A stretch of DNA of 64,000 nucleotides from Planctomycetota bacterium (GTDB lineage: Bacteria > Planctomycetota > UBA8742 > UBA2392). The stretch covers positions 1 through 64,000 of the forward strand of contig JAHBYA010000016.1 in the NCBI GenBank assembly GCA_019636195.1, read 5' to 3'. Position 1 is the first letter of the stretch, and each line of letters starts with the position of its first letter. The translations under genes were made by a program, and so were the position numbers. Positions 1 to 8,486 of the stretch are shown piece by piece. Below the pieces are notes generated by a model. It was given only the letters and a program-made list of their open reading frames with translations. It made no database searches and was not told the DNA's origin.

Positions 1-22
1 GGGGGGGGGGGGGGGGGGGGGG
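1..22. other. Poly-G run at contig edge (likely artefact)
   Basis: The window opens with 22 consecutive G residues and no other base. No other such run exists in the window. Runs of this kind at sequence ends are typical of two-colour short-read chemistry or a scaffold edge, so it is probably not biological. The first usable sequence starts at about position 23. Confidence 0.7.
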
Positions 23-70
23 CGAACTATGATGTTCGTCGGGTAGGGTTGCTTTCCGCGAGGAGAGCCC

Positions 71-1051
71 ATGCCGGCCCAGAACACACAGTTCCTGAAC
101 TCCATTCCCGTCGCGCGCTACGCCGTTGAGCGGGCACCGACCAGAATCCAGCACCTGATGCTGTGGTCGTTTCAAGGCGTAGCAGGCCGCGAGTTACTCT
201 ACGCGCAGGTGCCGCAACTGGTTGCCTCCGGCCAGGTTCCGCCATGCGACGCCGTGCCTGACCGATCGTCGGTATTCAGCCAAGCCACGTTCGGCATGAC
301 ATACCTGAACACTCGGGTAAGGGTCTGCCACGCCAATCAGGACACCTTTCGAACGCCGATCACGCCCGAGGCAGCCGAATACCCGTTGATGATCCGGCAA
401 CTTTTGTACGGGTTTTCCGAGCGCCTTGACGCCGCGCCCTCGCCGGCCAACCCGCTGGCCCTGCGCAACTACATTGAACCGGACCGGATCGTCAATCTGG
501 CAGGCGGCGCGCTGAACTTTCACTGTCTGGGCGATGCGTGGCACCGCGTTGACGCCAACGACGGCAGGCCAACGATGATCATGTCCGCCACGCCCGCGCT
601 TGCGACATACGAGCTGCTGTGCCGGATGTCGGGTTTTGAGCCGCCGAAGGTCGATTTCATGTGGTACGATCCTGTACGAAGGCGGATGACGCCCGTAAAA
701 GTCACTGCCTTCAACGGAACCCCCTGGCTTGTGAACGACCGCATGGAGGGCAAGACCAACCCGGCGGCGGGCGCGCAGCGGATCTACTTCATGGTGCTGG
801 GCGACGATGGCAGCAGCGGCCCGACACGGGGGGTCACGGGTATCGTGCCGCAGGAGCTGCTGCACTCAATGTTCGTGAAGCGCGTGGTGCCCGCGGCCTA
901 CAACATCGAGGCGGGCATCGGCGACCCCATCGCAGCCGACGACGTGTTTTTGGGCTGGCCGGTCGGAACGGCCGTGGGAAGCCCGGCGGCGATCAGTCTG
1001 CTGCAGAATTTCAGCATCGCCGGCCCTTGCCCCACGATTACGCCCGCATAG
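71..1051 (+). CDS. Unrecognised protein, possibly capsid-like
   Basis: This reads as 326 residues from ATG with the Shine-Dalgarno-like gaggagag just upstream. There is no signal peptide or membrane segment. I do not recognise the family with certainty. The general texture (an N-terminal stretch rich in Gln and Asn, a central RIVNLAGG segment, a PWLVNDRMEG segment and a C-terminal DVFLGWPVGTAVGSP) recalls major capsid or other virion-like structural proteins, but no diagnostic motif is present. It is followed 31 bases later by another unrecognised gene on the same strand, so the three genes up to 3565 may form one transcription unit of accessory origin. Because the gene lies next to the contig edge, its upstream context is lost. 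Confidence 0.6.
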   Translation: MPAQNTQFLNSIPVARYAVERAPTRIQHLMLWSFQGVAGRELLYAQVPQLVASGQVPPCDAVPDRSSVFSQATFGMTYLNTRVRVCHANQDTFRTPITPEAAEYPLMIRQLLYGFSERLDAAPSPANPLALRNYIEPDRIVNLAGGALNFHCLGDAWHRVDANDGRPTMIMSATPALATYELLCRMSGFEPPKVDFMWYDPVRRRMTPVKVTAFNGTPWLVNDRMEGKTNPAAGAQRIYFMVLGDDGSSGPTRGVTGIVPQELLHSMFVKRVVPAAYNIEAGIGDPIAADDVFLGWPVGTAVGSPAAISLLQNFSIAGPCPTITPA

Positions 1052-1082
1052 CGGAGCTTTGTCCGAACGAGCGAGCAATTCC

Positions 1083-2222
1083 ATGCCCGAAGACATGAAC
1101 AGCGATTGCCCATCCTGCGCCGACCAGCCGGCCGCTATGGCAACATTCGGCGGCCACACCATGCGCTCCGATTTCATCGAAATGCCGCCAGAGATTTCAA
1201 CGGCAGATGAAAACTCAAAAGCACAACGGGACTATGCCGATTGGCTTGCACTGTTCGCGCCAAGCGCGGCCTCAGCCACTGGCATGACTGGGGTGGCAAC
1301 TGGGAAAGTGGCGGGCATCGAGTTGCTTGTCAATGAGCCCGTGCGCCGAGACCTGCCTCGATCCGAATTTACTGCAACGCAGGGTTGGAAGAGCTATTTG
1401 GATTCAAGCGCGGGAACCCAAAACTTCCTCTTGGGACACGTTAGACCGGACAACCTTGGCGGGGTCTCGCTGCATGAGTTTGGACTCGTGCACGCAAGCT
1501 ATTGGCCGGAAAGTCAAGATCGAAACGGCGACGGTCTCGATCTTCTTGCCGAAGAGACAATAGGGCAGCGACTCAAGAGAAAGATCAAGGAGTGGGACGA
1601 TGCGCTGGAATACTATTTCAAACGATACACTGAGTGCAAGGCAAGTTGCGATGCCAAGCACAAGCACGGCACTGCCGGTCATTACCAATGCGTGACCGAC
1701 TGTTACGCGGCTTGGGGCGTACTGGTAGTTTGGGCTAGGAAAAAGAAGACTGAAGCTGAAGACAAGCTCGCTAGGACGCCGCAGGGCAAGCAGAACGATC
1801 CTGCTGGCGAGGAAAAAGCTACCGACAAAACCGAGTGGCAAAAGTGGGGAGCGGAAGTTCTTGAGCACTTCAAGCGGGGTTTAAAGAGCCTCGATGAGGA
1901 TGACGTTGACGGTTTTGCGAAGGGGACTCTCAAGGGTGTCCTGACGGACAAAGCCAAAGAGAAGATCAAAGACAAGACGGGCTATGATCCCGATTCAAAG
2001 CCTGCATGCCTGCTCGCGGGAATGATGCTGGTTGGACAAGCGCTCAAGTCAGGTTACGCCAGCTTGCCCCCCGCACAGGCTGCAGCCCAGGCTTTCGCTG
2101 ATCTAAAGAACGATCCCGATTACAAACTGGCGCACGCGGCCTGCATCGCCACGAAAGGCGCATTGTCCACCGACCCGATCAAGGTCTGTGAAGGGTGGCT
2201 TGAGTGGGCGCAAAGTCAGTAA
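1083..2222 (+). CDS. Hypothetical protein with central Cys pairs
   Basis: 379 residues from the ATG at 1083; a TTG 24 bases upstream is in frame but less likely. No known domain is recognised. The N-terminal third includes a Cys pair (CPSC near residue 9). The middle is highly charged and helical, with Cys-x3-Cys pairs (CKASC and CVTDC) spaced about 20 residues apart, which resembles a disulfide-linked helical hairpin. The rest is Lys/Glu-rich helix ending in a Cys-containing segment. No obvious signal peptide is visible, so the location is unknown. It lies between two other unrecognised genes on the same strand. Codon use is less GC-biased than in the housekeeping genes of the window, which hints at transfer; I have not calculated it. 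Confidence 0.6.
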   Translation: MPEDMNSDCPSCADQPAAMATFGGHTMRSDFIEMPPEISTADENSKAQRDYADWLALFAPSAASATGMTGVATGKVAGIELLVNEPVRRDLPRSEFTATQGWKSYLDSSAGTQNFLLGHVRPDNLGGVSLHEFGLVHASYWPESQDRNGDGLDLLAEETIGQRLKRKIKEWDDALEYYFKRYTECKASCDAKHKHGTAGHYQCVTDCYAAWGVLVVWARKKKTEAEDKLARTPQGKQNDPAGEEKATDKTEWQKWGAEVLEHFKRGLKSLDEDDVDGFAKGTLKGVLTDKAKEKIKDKTGYDPDSKPACLLAGMMLVGQALKSGYASLPPAQAAAQAFADLKNDPDYKLAHAACIATKGALSTDPIKVCEGWLEWAQSQ

Positions 2223-2242
2223 CTGCAATCCACAGGTGGCGC

Positions 2243-3565
2243 ATGGGATGGCACTGCATCTGCAAGTTAGCGTTGGCGCTTCTGCTGCTGTCGGTGTCGT
2301 GCAAGGCTGAGCCCTCAAATGCAACTTTAGGCAAGAAATTCGACGATGGCGAGCTTCGCGTCCATCTTGATTCCGAATTGAAACGACTCCGCGGACTCAG
2401 CGCAAAGGATGTCGAAGATGCCCGGCTCAGGCGAATCATATCCAGCCTGCAAGCGGACTCGACCATCGAGGATCTGGCCAAGCTGATTGAAAAGGAAACG
2501 CAGGGCCTGCTGTCGGATCACCTCAATGCGCTGGAGGCGCTGCTCGGGCCGGAACCGTCACCCAGTTCACGCAGAACGTTTGTGGTCTGCGAGAAGGCCC
2601 GCATGCTGTTGAGCTCACTTGAGCTTACCGCGCAGGAATTGCAGGGCGATTTCGGCAAGGCCTCGGACGAGCGCAAGAGCGAGATCCTAACGGCGACCGC
2701 TGAGGTTCAGGAGGCGCTTGGCGAGTTCACGTCGCCCGAGGAGGTCATCTGGCAGGACATAGGCGAAACGCCGGCGCTCGTTTCTGTTGCGATTCTGGCA
2801 GTGGCGCGGGCGGGGGCGCTGCACGCAGTCGGCAGCAGCGCCGAAAGCGTCAAGTTTGTTGCCGAGGTGTTGGCGTGGATTGCCAAGGTGCGTTTGCGCT
2901 CGACCCTGCTGTCCATCCGCATGTACGATTCCGCTGTCACCTATCTGACCAACGCGGTTGTTAGCTGGAAGTGGTTCAAAGGCAGCGGCATTGATGCTGT
3001 CGCGCAGTCCATTCCAACTCTGGTTTCGATCAATCCAAAGATGTTGGTCGTTTCCGAATGCAGGGGGTACATTCACGCGGCCAGGAAAGCGCCCAGGACC
3101 GCTGCCGAAAGTTGCGACGAGTTGCTGAAAAAGTACGGTGCCAAGAAGGTCGAGGACTGGCTTCAAGCCGTGAGCACTGCATACGATGCGGAAGCAGAAG
3201 CTGTGAAGATGTTGTTGACGGCCCTTGATTCATTGCCCTCCGATGCCATGACTTGGTCGCGCAAAGACTTCGTTGCTGCCGCGCGTGCTGCAGAAAATGA
3301 CTATACAAAGCGAATGCTGCGCGAGTTGGTATCGAACGTGTGCGCCATTCAGCTCGACTCGTTGAAGGTGCTCACCGTGTTGCGTTGGAGGAGCACGAAC
3401 GACAGCGACGCGATTAAGAGCACGCTCGATCACTTCACGGAACGCCGCGATCACTTGATTGTAAAGCACGAAGGCAATGGCGCTGCATTCCTTGTAAATG
3501 AAGAAATCGTCAAGCTGTACAATCTGTCCGGACGTTCCGCCGCACAAGAGATCGAGAACAAGTGA
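2243..3565 (+). CDS. Hypothetical lipoprotein
   Basis: 440 residues from the ATG at 2243. This start places a compact signal sequence first, with hydrophobic LALALLLLSV followed by S-C-K, which fits a lipobox with Cys near residue 20. A GTG start at 2204 would overlap the previous gene and bury the signal. The mature part is almost all predicted helix, with Leu/Ala/Glu/Lys heptad-like runs and no recognised catalytic motif. The overlap-free spacing after the upstream gene suggests co-transcription. Function is unknown; an outer-membrane-anchored helical protein is the safest description. Confidence 0.65.
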   Translation: MGWHCICKLALALLLLSVSCKAEPSNATLGKKFDDGELRVHLDSELKRLRGLSAKDVEDARLRRIISSLQADSTIEDLAKLIEKETQGLLSDHLNALEALLGPEPSPSSRRTFVVCEKARMLLSSLELTAQELQGDFGKASDERKSEILTATAEVQEALGEFTSPEEVIWQDIGETPALVSVAILAVARAGALHAVGSSAESVKFVAEVLAWIAKVRLRSTLLSIRMYDSAVTYLTNAVVSWKWFKGSGIDAVAQSIPTLVSINPKMLVVSECRGYIHAARKAPRTAAESCDELLKKYGAKKVEDWLQAVSTAYDAEAEAVKMLLTALDSLPSDAMTWSRKDFVAAARAAENDYTKRMLRELVSNVCAIQLDSLKVLTVLRWRSTNDSDAIKSTLDHFTERRDHLIVKHEGNGAAFLVNEEIVKLYNLSGRSAAQEIENK

Positions 3566-3593
3566 ACGCAATTGTCCCAGTTGTGTGCCGGCC

Positions 3594-4433
3594 CTAACCA
3601 GTCCCATTACGTTCGCGTTTGGTTTTCATCTTTCTTGTGGGGCGCCTGGTCCTCAGGCCGAACTGTTTCAGGGCCACGTCGCGCACGTGTTGTGCGGCTT
3701 CTTGCGGCGAGTCCGTTAAATGCAGGCGGTCCACGTCTTCGGGCGCGATTGTGCCCTGGGCCACCATCGTTTCGCGCAAGAACTGCAGCATCGGCGCCCA
3801 GTAGTCGCGGCCCAGCAGCACCAGCGGAAAGTCGGCGATCTTGCCCGTCTGGATCAGTGTCGCGCACTCGAAAATCTCGTCCATCGTGCCAAAGCCGCCG
3901 GGTGCTGCGATAAACGCGTAGCTGTATTTCACCAGCATCATCTTGCGCACAAAGAAGTACCGGAACTCGACAAACTTGTCCAAGTACGGGTTCGGCTTCT
4001 GCTCATGCGGCAGCTTGATGTTGCAGCCGATGCTTGGCGCGCCCACGTCGCGGGCGCCGCGGTTGGCGGCCTCCATAACGCCGGGGCCGCCGCCGGTCAT
4101 TACCGTAAACCCGGCGCGGCCCAGTTCGCGCCCGACATCGCGCGCCATTTCATAGTAGCGGTGGTCTTCCTTGAATCGCGCGCTCCCGAACACGGTCACG
4201 CACGGGCCAACAAAGTGCAGCGCGCGAAATCCTTTGATCAGCTCAAAGAAAACGCGCAGCGCACGCCCTGTCTCGGCCATGCGCGAGCGCGGTCCCTCCA
4301 GAAACAGGCGCTCGTCGGGGTCATGGGTGGCTTTGCCCCACTCGGGGTTTGCATCAGGTTTGGGGCCGGGCTCATTCACTCGCGCAGTTTCGCAGGCAGC
4401 CAACGTGGCGCAAGGGCGTTGTGGGGCATACAC
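3594..4433 (-). CDS. LOG-family (lysine decarboxylase-like) protein
   Basis: 279 residues. The core shows both hallmarks of the TIGR00730/LOG family: GGGPGVMEAANRGA and PGGFGTMDEIFE, the nucleotide-binding and catalytic loops of cytokinin-type phosphoribohydrolases. Family members release a base from a nucleoside 5'-monophosphate or act as nucleotide-pyrophosphate hydrolases. The N-terminal 50 residues are a polar extension absent from the smallest members, and the Arg/Lys-rich C-terminus is also unusual. It is convergent with the gene ending at 3565 and divergent from the TPR gene at 4441, leaving only 7 bases between the two start codons, so their promoters must lie inside each other's coding sequence. 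Family assignment is secure; the substrate is not. Confidence 0.9.
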   Translation of the reverse strand: MYAPQRPCATLAACETARVNEPGPKPDANPEWGKATHDPDERLFLEGPRSRMAETGRALRVFFELIKGFRALHFVGPCVTVFGSARFKEDHRYYEMARDVGRELGRAGFTVMTGGGPGVMEAANRGARDVGAPSIGCNIKLPHEQKPNPYLDKFVEFRYFFVRKMMLVKYSYAFIAAPGGFGTMDEIFECATLIQTGKIADFPLVLLGRDYWAPMLQFLRETMVAQGTIAPEDVDRLHLTDSPQEAAQHVRDVALKQFGLRTRRPTRKMKTKRERNGTG

Positions 4434-4440
4434 TCAAACC

Positions 4441-5973
4441 ATGTTTGCGGAAGCCGCATACCTGTTCCGGCATGCGTTGCTGCGGGCCGGGGCATACGAG
4501 TTGCAGCTGCAATCTGAACGCGCCCGCCTGCACGCCCTGGCGGCACACATACTCCTGTCATTGTTTGGCCGGCCGCCATCGCCCGAGCATGAGCCATATG
4601 CCGACTTCCGGCCCGATGGCTCCGACATTGTTGCGCCTGAGCTGGCCCAGCACGCGCGTCTTGCTGACGATCGCAGTCTTACAGGTATTGCATGGCTGTG
4701 TTCATGGCGCGCGGCCCGGGCTTCACATACCCAATTCAACCACACTGCCAGCCTTCCGCAGTATGAGGCGGTGTATGATGACGACAGTGCCCCGCCTCGC
4801 GTGCGCGCCGCGGCATTGTGGCGCGCAAGCATGGCTGCGCGCTTTGTTGGTCGCTTTGACCTGGCGATTGGACACGCCACGCGCGGGCTGGACGTCGCCC
4901 GCGGGCACGACGACACAGATGGTATCGCCTGGTGCCTGAACTCCCGGGGCGCGGCGTTTTCCACACAGGGCCAGTCATCAAGCGCCGATACCGACCTCAG
5001 GGCTGCCTGCGAGTTTACGCAGGCCCGTTGTGGTCCGGTCCAGCAGAGCGTTGCCCTGGGCCAACTGGGCATTCACCTGCAAGCCACAGGACGCGGAACC
5101 GAGGCTGAAGATGTCCTGCACCGGGCACTCGAACTGGCCCGCCAAGCCGGTGACGCGCGACGCGAAGGCGCCTGGCACGGCATGCTGGCAAGGATCATGA
5201 ACCGCAGCGGCAGGCGCGAAGTCGGCAGCGTTCACTTGCAACGAGCAATTGAGATCTCACGCGACATGAACGACCACGTAAACGAAGGGACCTGGCTGCT
5301 GGACCTGGGCGCCAGCCTCACATACGCAGGCCAACACGATCAGGCACGCGCAACATTCAAGCAAGCACTGCAGTTGCTGACCGCCGCCGGCGACCAGATT
5401 GGCGCATCGATTGCCGTTGGCAACATGGGTGTGGCCCATGCCAATGAGAACCGCCTCGACCTGGCACAAGCCTGCTACCTTGAGGCAGTCCAATGGGCCC
5501 GCAACGCCGGGGCCAGACCCTATATTGGTTTGTGGCTTGGCAACCTGGGAACGGTGCACAACAACCGCAACGAACTCGACGCTGCGGCAGCCGCGTTTGC
5601 AGAAGCACGCGACATCGCCGCATCGACCGGCGACAGTGAACGTGCCGCCCTGTGGACAGGCAATCTGGGCGACACCGAGTACCGCCGCGGCAACTACACC
5701 GCGGCCCGCCAAGGCCTGAACACCGCGATTGCTTCAGCCCGCCGGACCAATGACCTGAGGCTGCTGGGCATCTGGCATGGCAAGTTGTCGATTGTGCTGG
5801 TTGCGGATGGTGACTACGCCGCCGCGAGCGATGCCTGGAAAGCAAGCGTCGGTTCGCTTGAGAAAGCTGGTTTGCAAGCGCAGTCTGCTGAACTCTACAG
5901 CGAGCTTGCGCGTTTCATGCGCGCCAAGGGCATGGAGCCGGGCAGCCTTGCGGCGCCATTCGCTACAACTTGA
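4441..5973 (+). CDS. TPR-repeat protein, family member 1
   Basis: 510 residues from the ATG at 4441. The first 35 residues carry the signature LFRHALLRAGAYELQL followed by a helix with Leu-His, which in larger proteins marks the end of an AAA/STAND-type ATPase domain, just before TPR repeats. Here nothing precedes it. From about residue 110 onward there are tandem TPR-like helical pairs with GNLG and NRGAA-type turns, about ten copies. TPR arrays mediate protein-protein contacts. The ATPase, kinase or cyclase half that normally accompanies this module is missing, so this may be a regulatory adaptor. Four paralogues occur elsewhere in the window (7071, 8487, 29582 and 37941). The end overlaps the convergent YciI gene by 11 bases. 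Confidence 0.85.
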   Translation: MFAEAAYLFRHALLRAGAYELQLQSERARLHALAAHILLSLFGRPPSPEHEPYADFRPDGSDIVAPELAQHARLADDRSLTGIAWLCSWRAARASHTQFNHTASLPQYEAVYDDDSAPPRVRAAALWRASMAARFVGRFDLAIGHATRGLDVARGHDDTDGIAWCLNSRGAAFSTQGQSSSADTDLRAACEFTQARCGPVQQSVALGQLGIHLQATGRGTEAEDVLHRALELARQAGDARREGAWHGMLARIMNRSGRREVGSVHLQRAIEISRDMNDHVNEGTWLLDLGASLTYAGQHDQARATFKQALQLLTAAGDQIGASIAVGNMGVAHANENRLDLAQACYLEAVQWARNAGARPYIGLWLGNLGTVHNNRNELDAAAAAFAEARDIAASTGDSERAALWTGNLGDTEYRRGNYTAARQGLNTAIASARRTNDLRLLGIWHGKLSIVLVADGDYAAASDAWKASVGSLEKAGLQAQSAELYSELARFMRAKGMEPGSLAAPFATT

Positions 5974-6256
5974 TGGCGGGGTTGTCGCCTACCACTGTGT
6001 TCCAGGGGCGCACGCGCCAGGACTTGATCAGGCCGTTTTTCACGTACGGGTCGGCGTTGGCGAAATCCTGCGCGGCCTTGGGCGTATCGCCCTTGAAGAA
6101 CAACACCGCTGTGTCCACGGGTTCATCCAGCGCGCCGCCAAGAACCAGCTCGCCGCGGGCGTGGGCGGCGCGCGCAAGTGCAAGGTGCGCGGAGCGAAAC
6201 TCCGGGCGGCGCGCAAGGTAGTCCGGCGCCAGCTCATACATCAGCAGATAGTGCAT
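5963..6256 (-). CDS. YciI-like protein
   Basis: 97 residues from the ATG at 6256, matching the usual YciI length. A longer in-frame reading to 6574 is antisense to the next gene and has no family support. The N-terminus MHYLLMYELAPDYLARRPEF and the segment LVLGGALDEPVDTAVLFFKG match the ferredoxin-like YciI/YCII fold, with the conserved His and Asp region near residues 20-50 and a DPYVKNGLI segment typical of the family. YciI proteins are small dimeric enzymes or accessory domains with dehydrochlorinase-like relatives; the substrate here is unknown. Confidence 0.85.
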   Translation of the reverse strand: MHYLLMYELAPDYLARRPEFRSAHLALARAAHARGELVLGGALDEPVDTAVLFFKGDTPKAAQDFANADPYVKNGLIKSWRVRPWNTVVGDNPAIKL

Positions 6257-6381
6257 CACTGCCTCCGCGCGAAACTTATGCGATTGCGCCCGCCTGTGCC
6301 AGTTCTTTTGCACTGCGTTGGCAGTTACCGCGGTGTACGCTTGGGGGACATGCGACAGTGGGCCGCTACCGGAGATACTCC

Positions 6382-7050
6382 ATGCACTTGCGATGGGTGA
6401 TGCTGATGCTTTGCCTGGCTGCGCCGCTGGCTGCGACAACCCATACCGACGATTTCGCGATGCCCAAACCCGGGCGGCAGGCCTCAAGCCTGTTTCAAGA
6501 CACCCCGCGCACCGACCGCACGGGCGGCGAAGACTTTGACAACCGCTGGCCCTGGCGCGGCATTGAAGTCTCAAGCTATTCGGGCCTTTTCCCGGTCGTG
6601 CTGGCGGCCAGCCAGGCCGTTGACGTGGGCATACCCATCCTGCCCTGGGTGTCTGTAGTAACGCGCATTGAGGGCACGGTCGGTCTGCTGTTCAGCGGCG
6701 GAATTGTCGGGCTGGGTTTTCGCGGGCACCTCGATTTCAGCGACACTTTCGGCATATACGGCGAAGTGATGGGCCGCTTCGGCTTTGGCGAGTTGACCAT
6801 TGCAAGAATCTTTGCCGACATGTTTCGCGAGTTCATTGACGCCGGTGTAAGCACCGTAAGCGGATTCGGCTTCAGCCTTGCCAGCGGCATTGAAGTGGGC
6901 GGCCGCCGCGCGAAGTTTTTCGCGGGACTTGAGTACGGCGCGTTGTTCATTGACGGCCAGGCCTTTGTGGGCAACACGCGCTTTGACCTGCCGACGATCA
7001 CGATCAACTACTTTGGGTTCCAGGTCGGTATCCGCTTCTATTTTGGCTAG
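6382..7050 (+). CDS. Exported hypothetical protein, possibly beta-barrel
   Basis: 222 residues from the ATG at 6382, preceded by ggag at 6371. The start gives a clean signal peptide (WVMLMLCLAAPLAATT). The mature part has alternating Gly-rich and aromatic segments such as GLLFSGGIVGLGFRGHLDF and ends in an aromatic residue pair (FYFG), as outer-membrane beta-barrel strands do. No named family is recognised. It is followed by a TPR gene whose GTG start lies 20 bases on. Confidence 0.65.
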   Translation: MHLRWVMLMLCLAAPLAATTHTDDFAMPKPGRQASSLFQDTPRTDRTGGEDFDNRWPWRGIEVSSYSGLFPVVLAASQAVDVGIPILPWVSVVTRIEGTVGLLFSGGIVGLGFRGHLDFSDTFGIYGEVMGRFGFGELTIARIFADMFREFIDAGVSTVSGFGFSLASGIEVGGRRAKFFAGLEYGALFIDGQAFVGNTRFDLPTITINYFGFQVGIRFYFG

Positions 7051-7070
7051 CGCATGGCAAACATCGCGGC

Positions 7071-8456
7071 GTGAACGCCGAGCAGGCATACCTCTTTCGC
7101 CACGCGCTGCTGCGTGATGCTGCATATGAACTGCAGTTGCCTGCAACGCGCGCAGCACTGCATGAACTTGTCCTTGAAGTACTGGAAGCGCAGTTCGGGG
7201 GTACGCCGCCCGAGAAACCTGACAAGGGCATCTGGCACGCCGCCGACCAGTGGGCAACTGAGCTGGTGCTGCATGCCAGGATTGCAAACAAACACAGGCC
7301 ATCGCCCCGCCTTGCGCTTGCCATGCGCACCTATGTCCGTCGGGCCGCATTGCAGTCTGAGCGCAGTTACCGTTTGCGTGATGCGCTGTTGTTCTGGCGC
7401 GAGCACGCCGCACTGGTTGATCCGCCCGAGCGTTTGCAGTCGTTGCGTAATGCTGCCGTATGCGCGCTGGATGCTGGTCTGGTGAGCGAGGCGCGAACGG
7501 CAACCGCCGCGCTGATCGAGTGCGCGCAGGCAACTGAGAATGCAGCGGCGCTGGGCGACGCACTTCAGATGCGAGGCAATTTTCACCTATATTCATCAGA
7601 GCCCGAACTTGCCATTGAGTCGTACTCAAGTGCGCTGGAGCACTTGCGATCAGCCGGGGCCGAGCGCAGTGCCGCAATCGTGCACAGCAATCGGGCAATT
7701 GCGCTGCACCAGCTTGAACGACATGTCGAGGCCGAGCACGAGTATCACACGGCGCTGGCTCTGCACAGGCGGCTGGGCAATCGACGGGTCGAGGGCAACA
7801 CGCTGGGTAACCTGGCACGGCTGCTGCACGCACTCGGCGACCGCGAGGGCTCGCTCCGCATGACGCTGGAAGCGCTTGCCATACACCGCGAAACCGGCAA
7901 CCGCCGCTTTGAGGGTATTGCACTGGGCAACCTTGGTGTCGATGAAGCGCGCTACGGAAACAACGAACATGCCGGCGAGCTTTTGCGGCAGGCGCTCGCG
8001 ATCCATCTTGAAGTCAGCAACCTTACATTTGTCGCCGAGGTTTCAAACTCATTGGCCACCTGGCACCTTCGCCGCAGCGAGTTTGCAGAGGCAGAACAGT
8101 ATCTGAAGCAATCCATCGAAGTATCGTCCGAAACCGGCAATCAGCGCGCTTATGCGCTCTCACTCAGTAACCGGGCCGAGTTATATAGCGCCACCGGCGA
8201 GATTGCAGCGGCCGATGAGCTGTTCCCGAAAGCACTGGAACTTTGCATCCGCCAAGGTGGGGTCCTTTCCGGTCTGTACGTCGAGTGCAGCGCCGCCGTG
8301 CACAGCATTCGCGCACGCCGCATTGACATTGCCAGGCAACAGTGGGCAGATGCAGGCGCCAGAATCAAGCTCCATGGAGAACCGCCGGACTTTAGTACAG
8401 TCCGCGATGAAATGCGCCGGGCATGTCTTGCGGCTGGCATTGTGCCGTTCGAATGA
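7071..8456 (+). CDS. TPR-repeat protein, family member 2
   Basis: 461 residues, starting with GTG at 7071. It begins MNAEQAYLFRHALLRDAAYE, the family signature, followed by RAALHELVLEVLEAQFG. TPR-like repeats run from about residue 140 to 420, including several near-identical GNLARLL and GNLG turns and the repeated HRETGNRRFEGIALGNLG-type motif that defines helix B of each repeat. No enzymatic domain, signal peptide or membrane segment is visible, so it is probably cytoplasmic. It sits directly upstream of a third member (30 bases away), so the two are likely a tandem duplication transcribed together. Confidence 0.87.
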   Translation: MNAEQAYLFRHALLRDAAYELQLPATRAALHELVLEVLEAQFGGTPPEKPDKGIWHAADQWATELVLHARIANKHRPSPRLALAMRTYVRRAALQSERSYRLRDALLFWREHAALVDPPERLQSLRNAAVCALDAGLVSEARTATAALIECAQATENAAALGDALQMRGNFHLYSSEPELAIESYSSALEHLRSAGAERSAAIVHSNRAIALHQLERHVEAEHEYHTALALHRRLGNRRVEGNTLGNLARLLHALGDREGSLRMTLEALAIHRETGNRRFEGIALGNLGVDEARYGNNEHAGELLRQALAIHLEVSNLTFVAEVSNSLATWHLRRSEFAEAEQYLKQSIEVSSETGNQRAYALSLSNRAELYSATGEIAAADELFPKALELCIRQGGVLSGLYVECSAAVHSIRARRIDIARQQWADAGARIKLHGEPPDFSTVRDEMRRACLAAGIVPFE

Positions 8457-8486
8457 TGTGCGCGGCAACTGAATCTCGACCTGCAT

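Noticed and set aside
6571..7923. 450-residue antisense frame
   Set aside because: It overlaps a secreted protein and a TPR gene with clear features; it has only Arg/Ala/Pro-rich low-complexity sequence.
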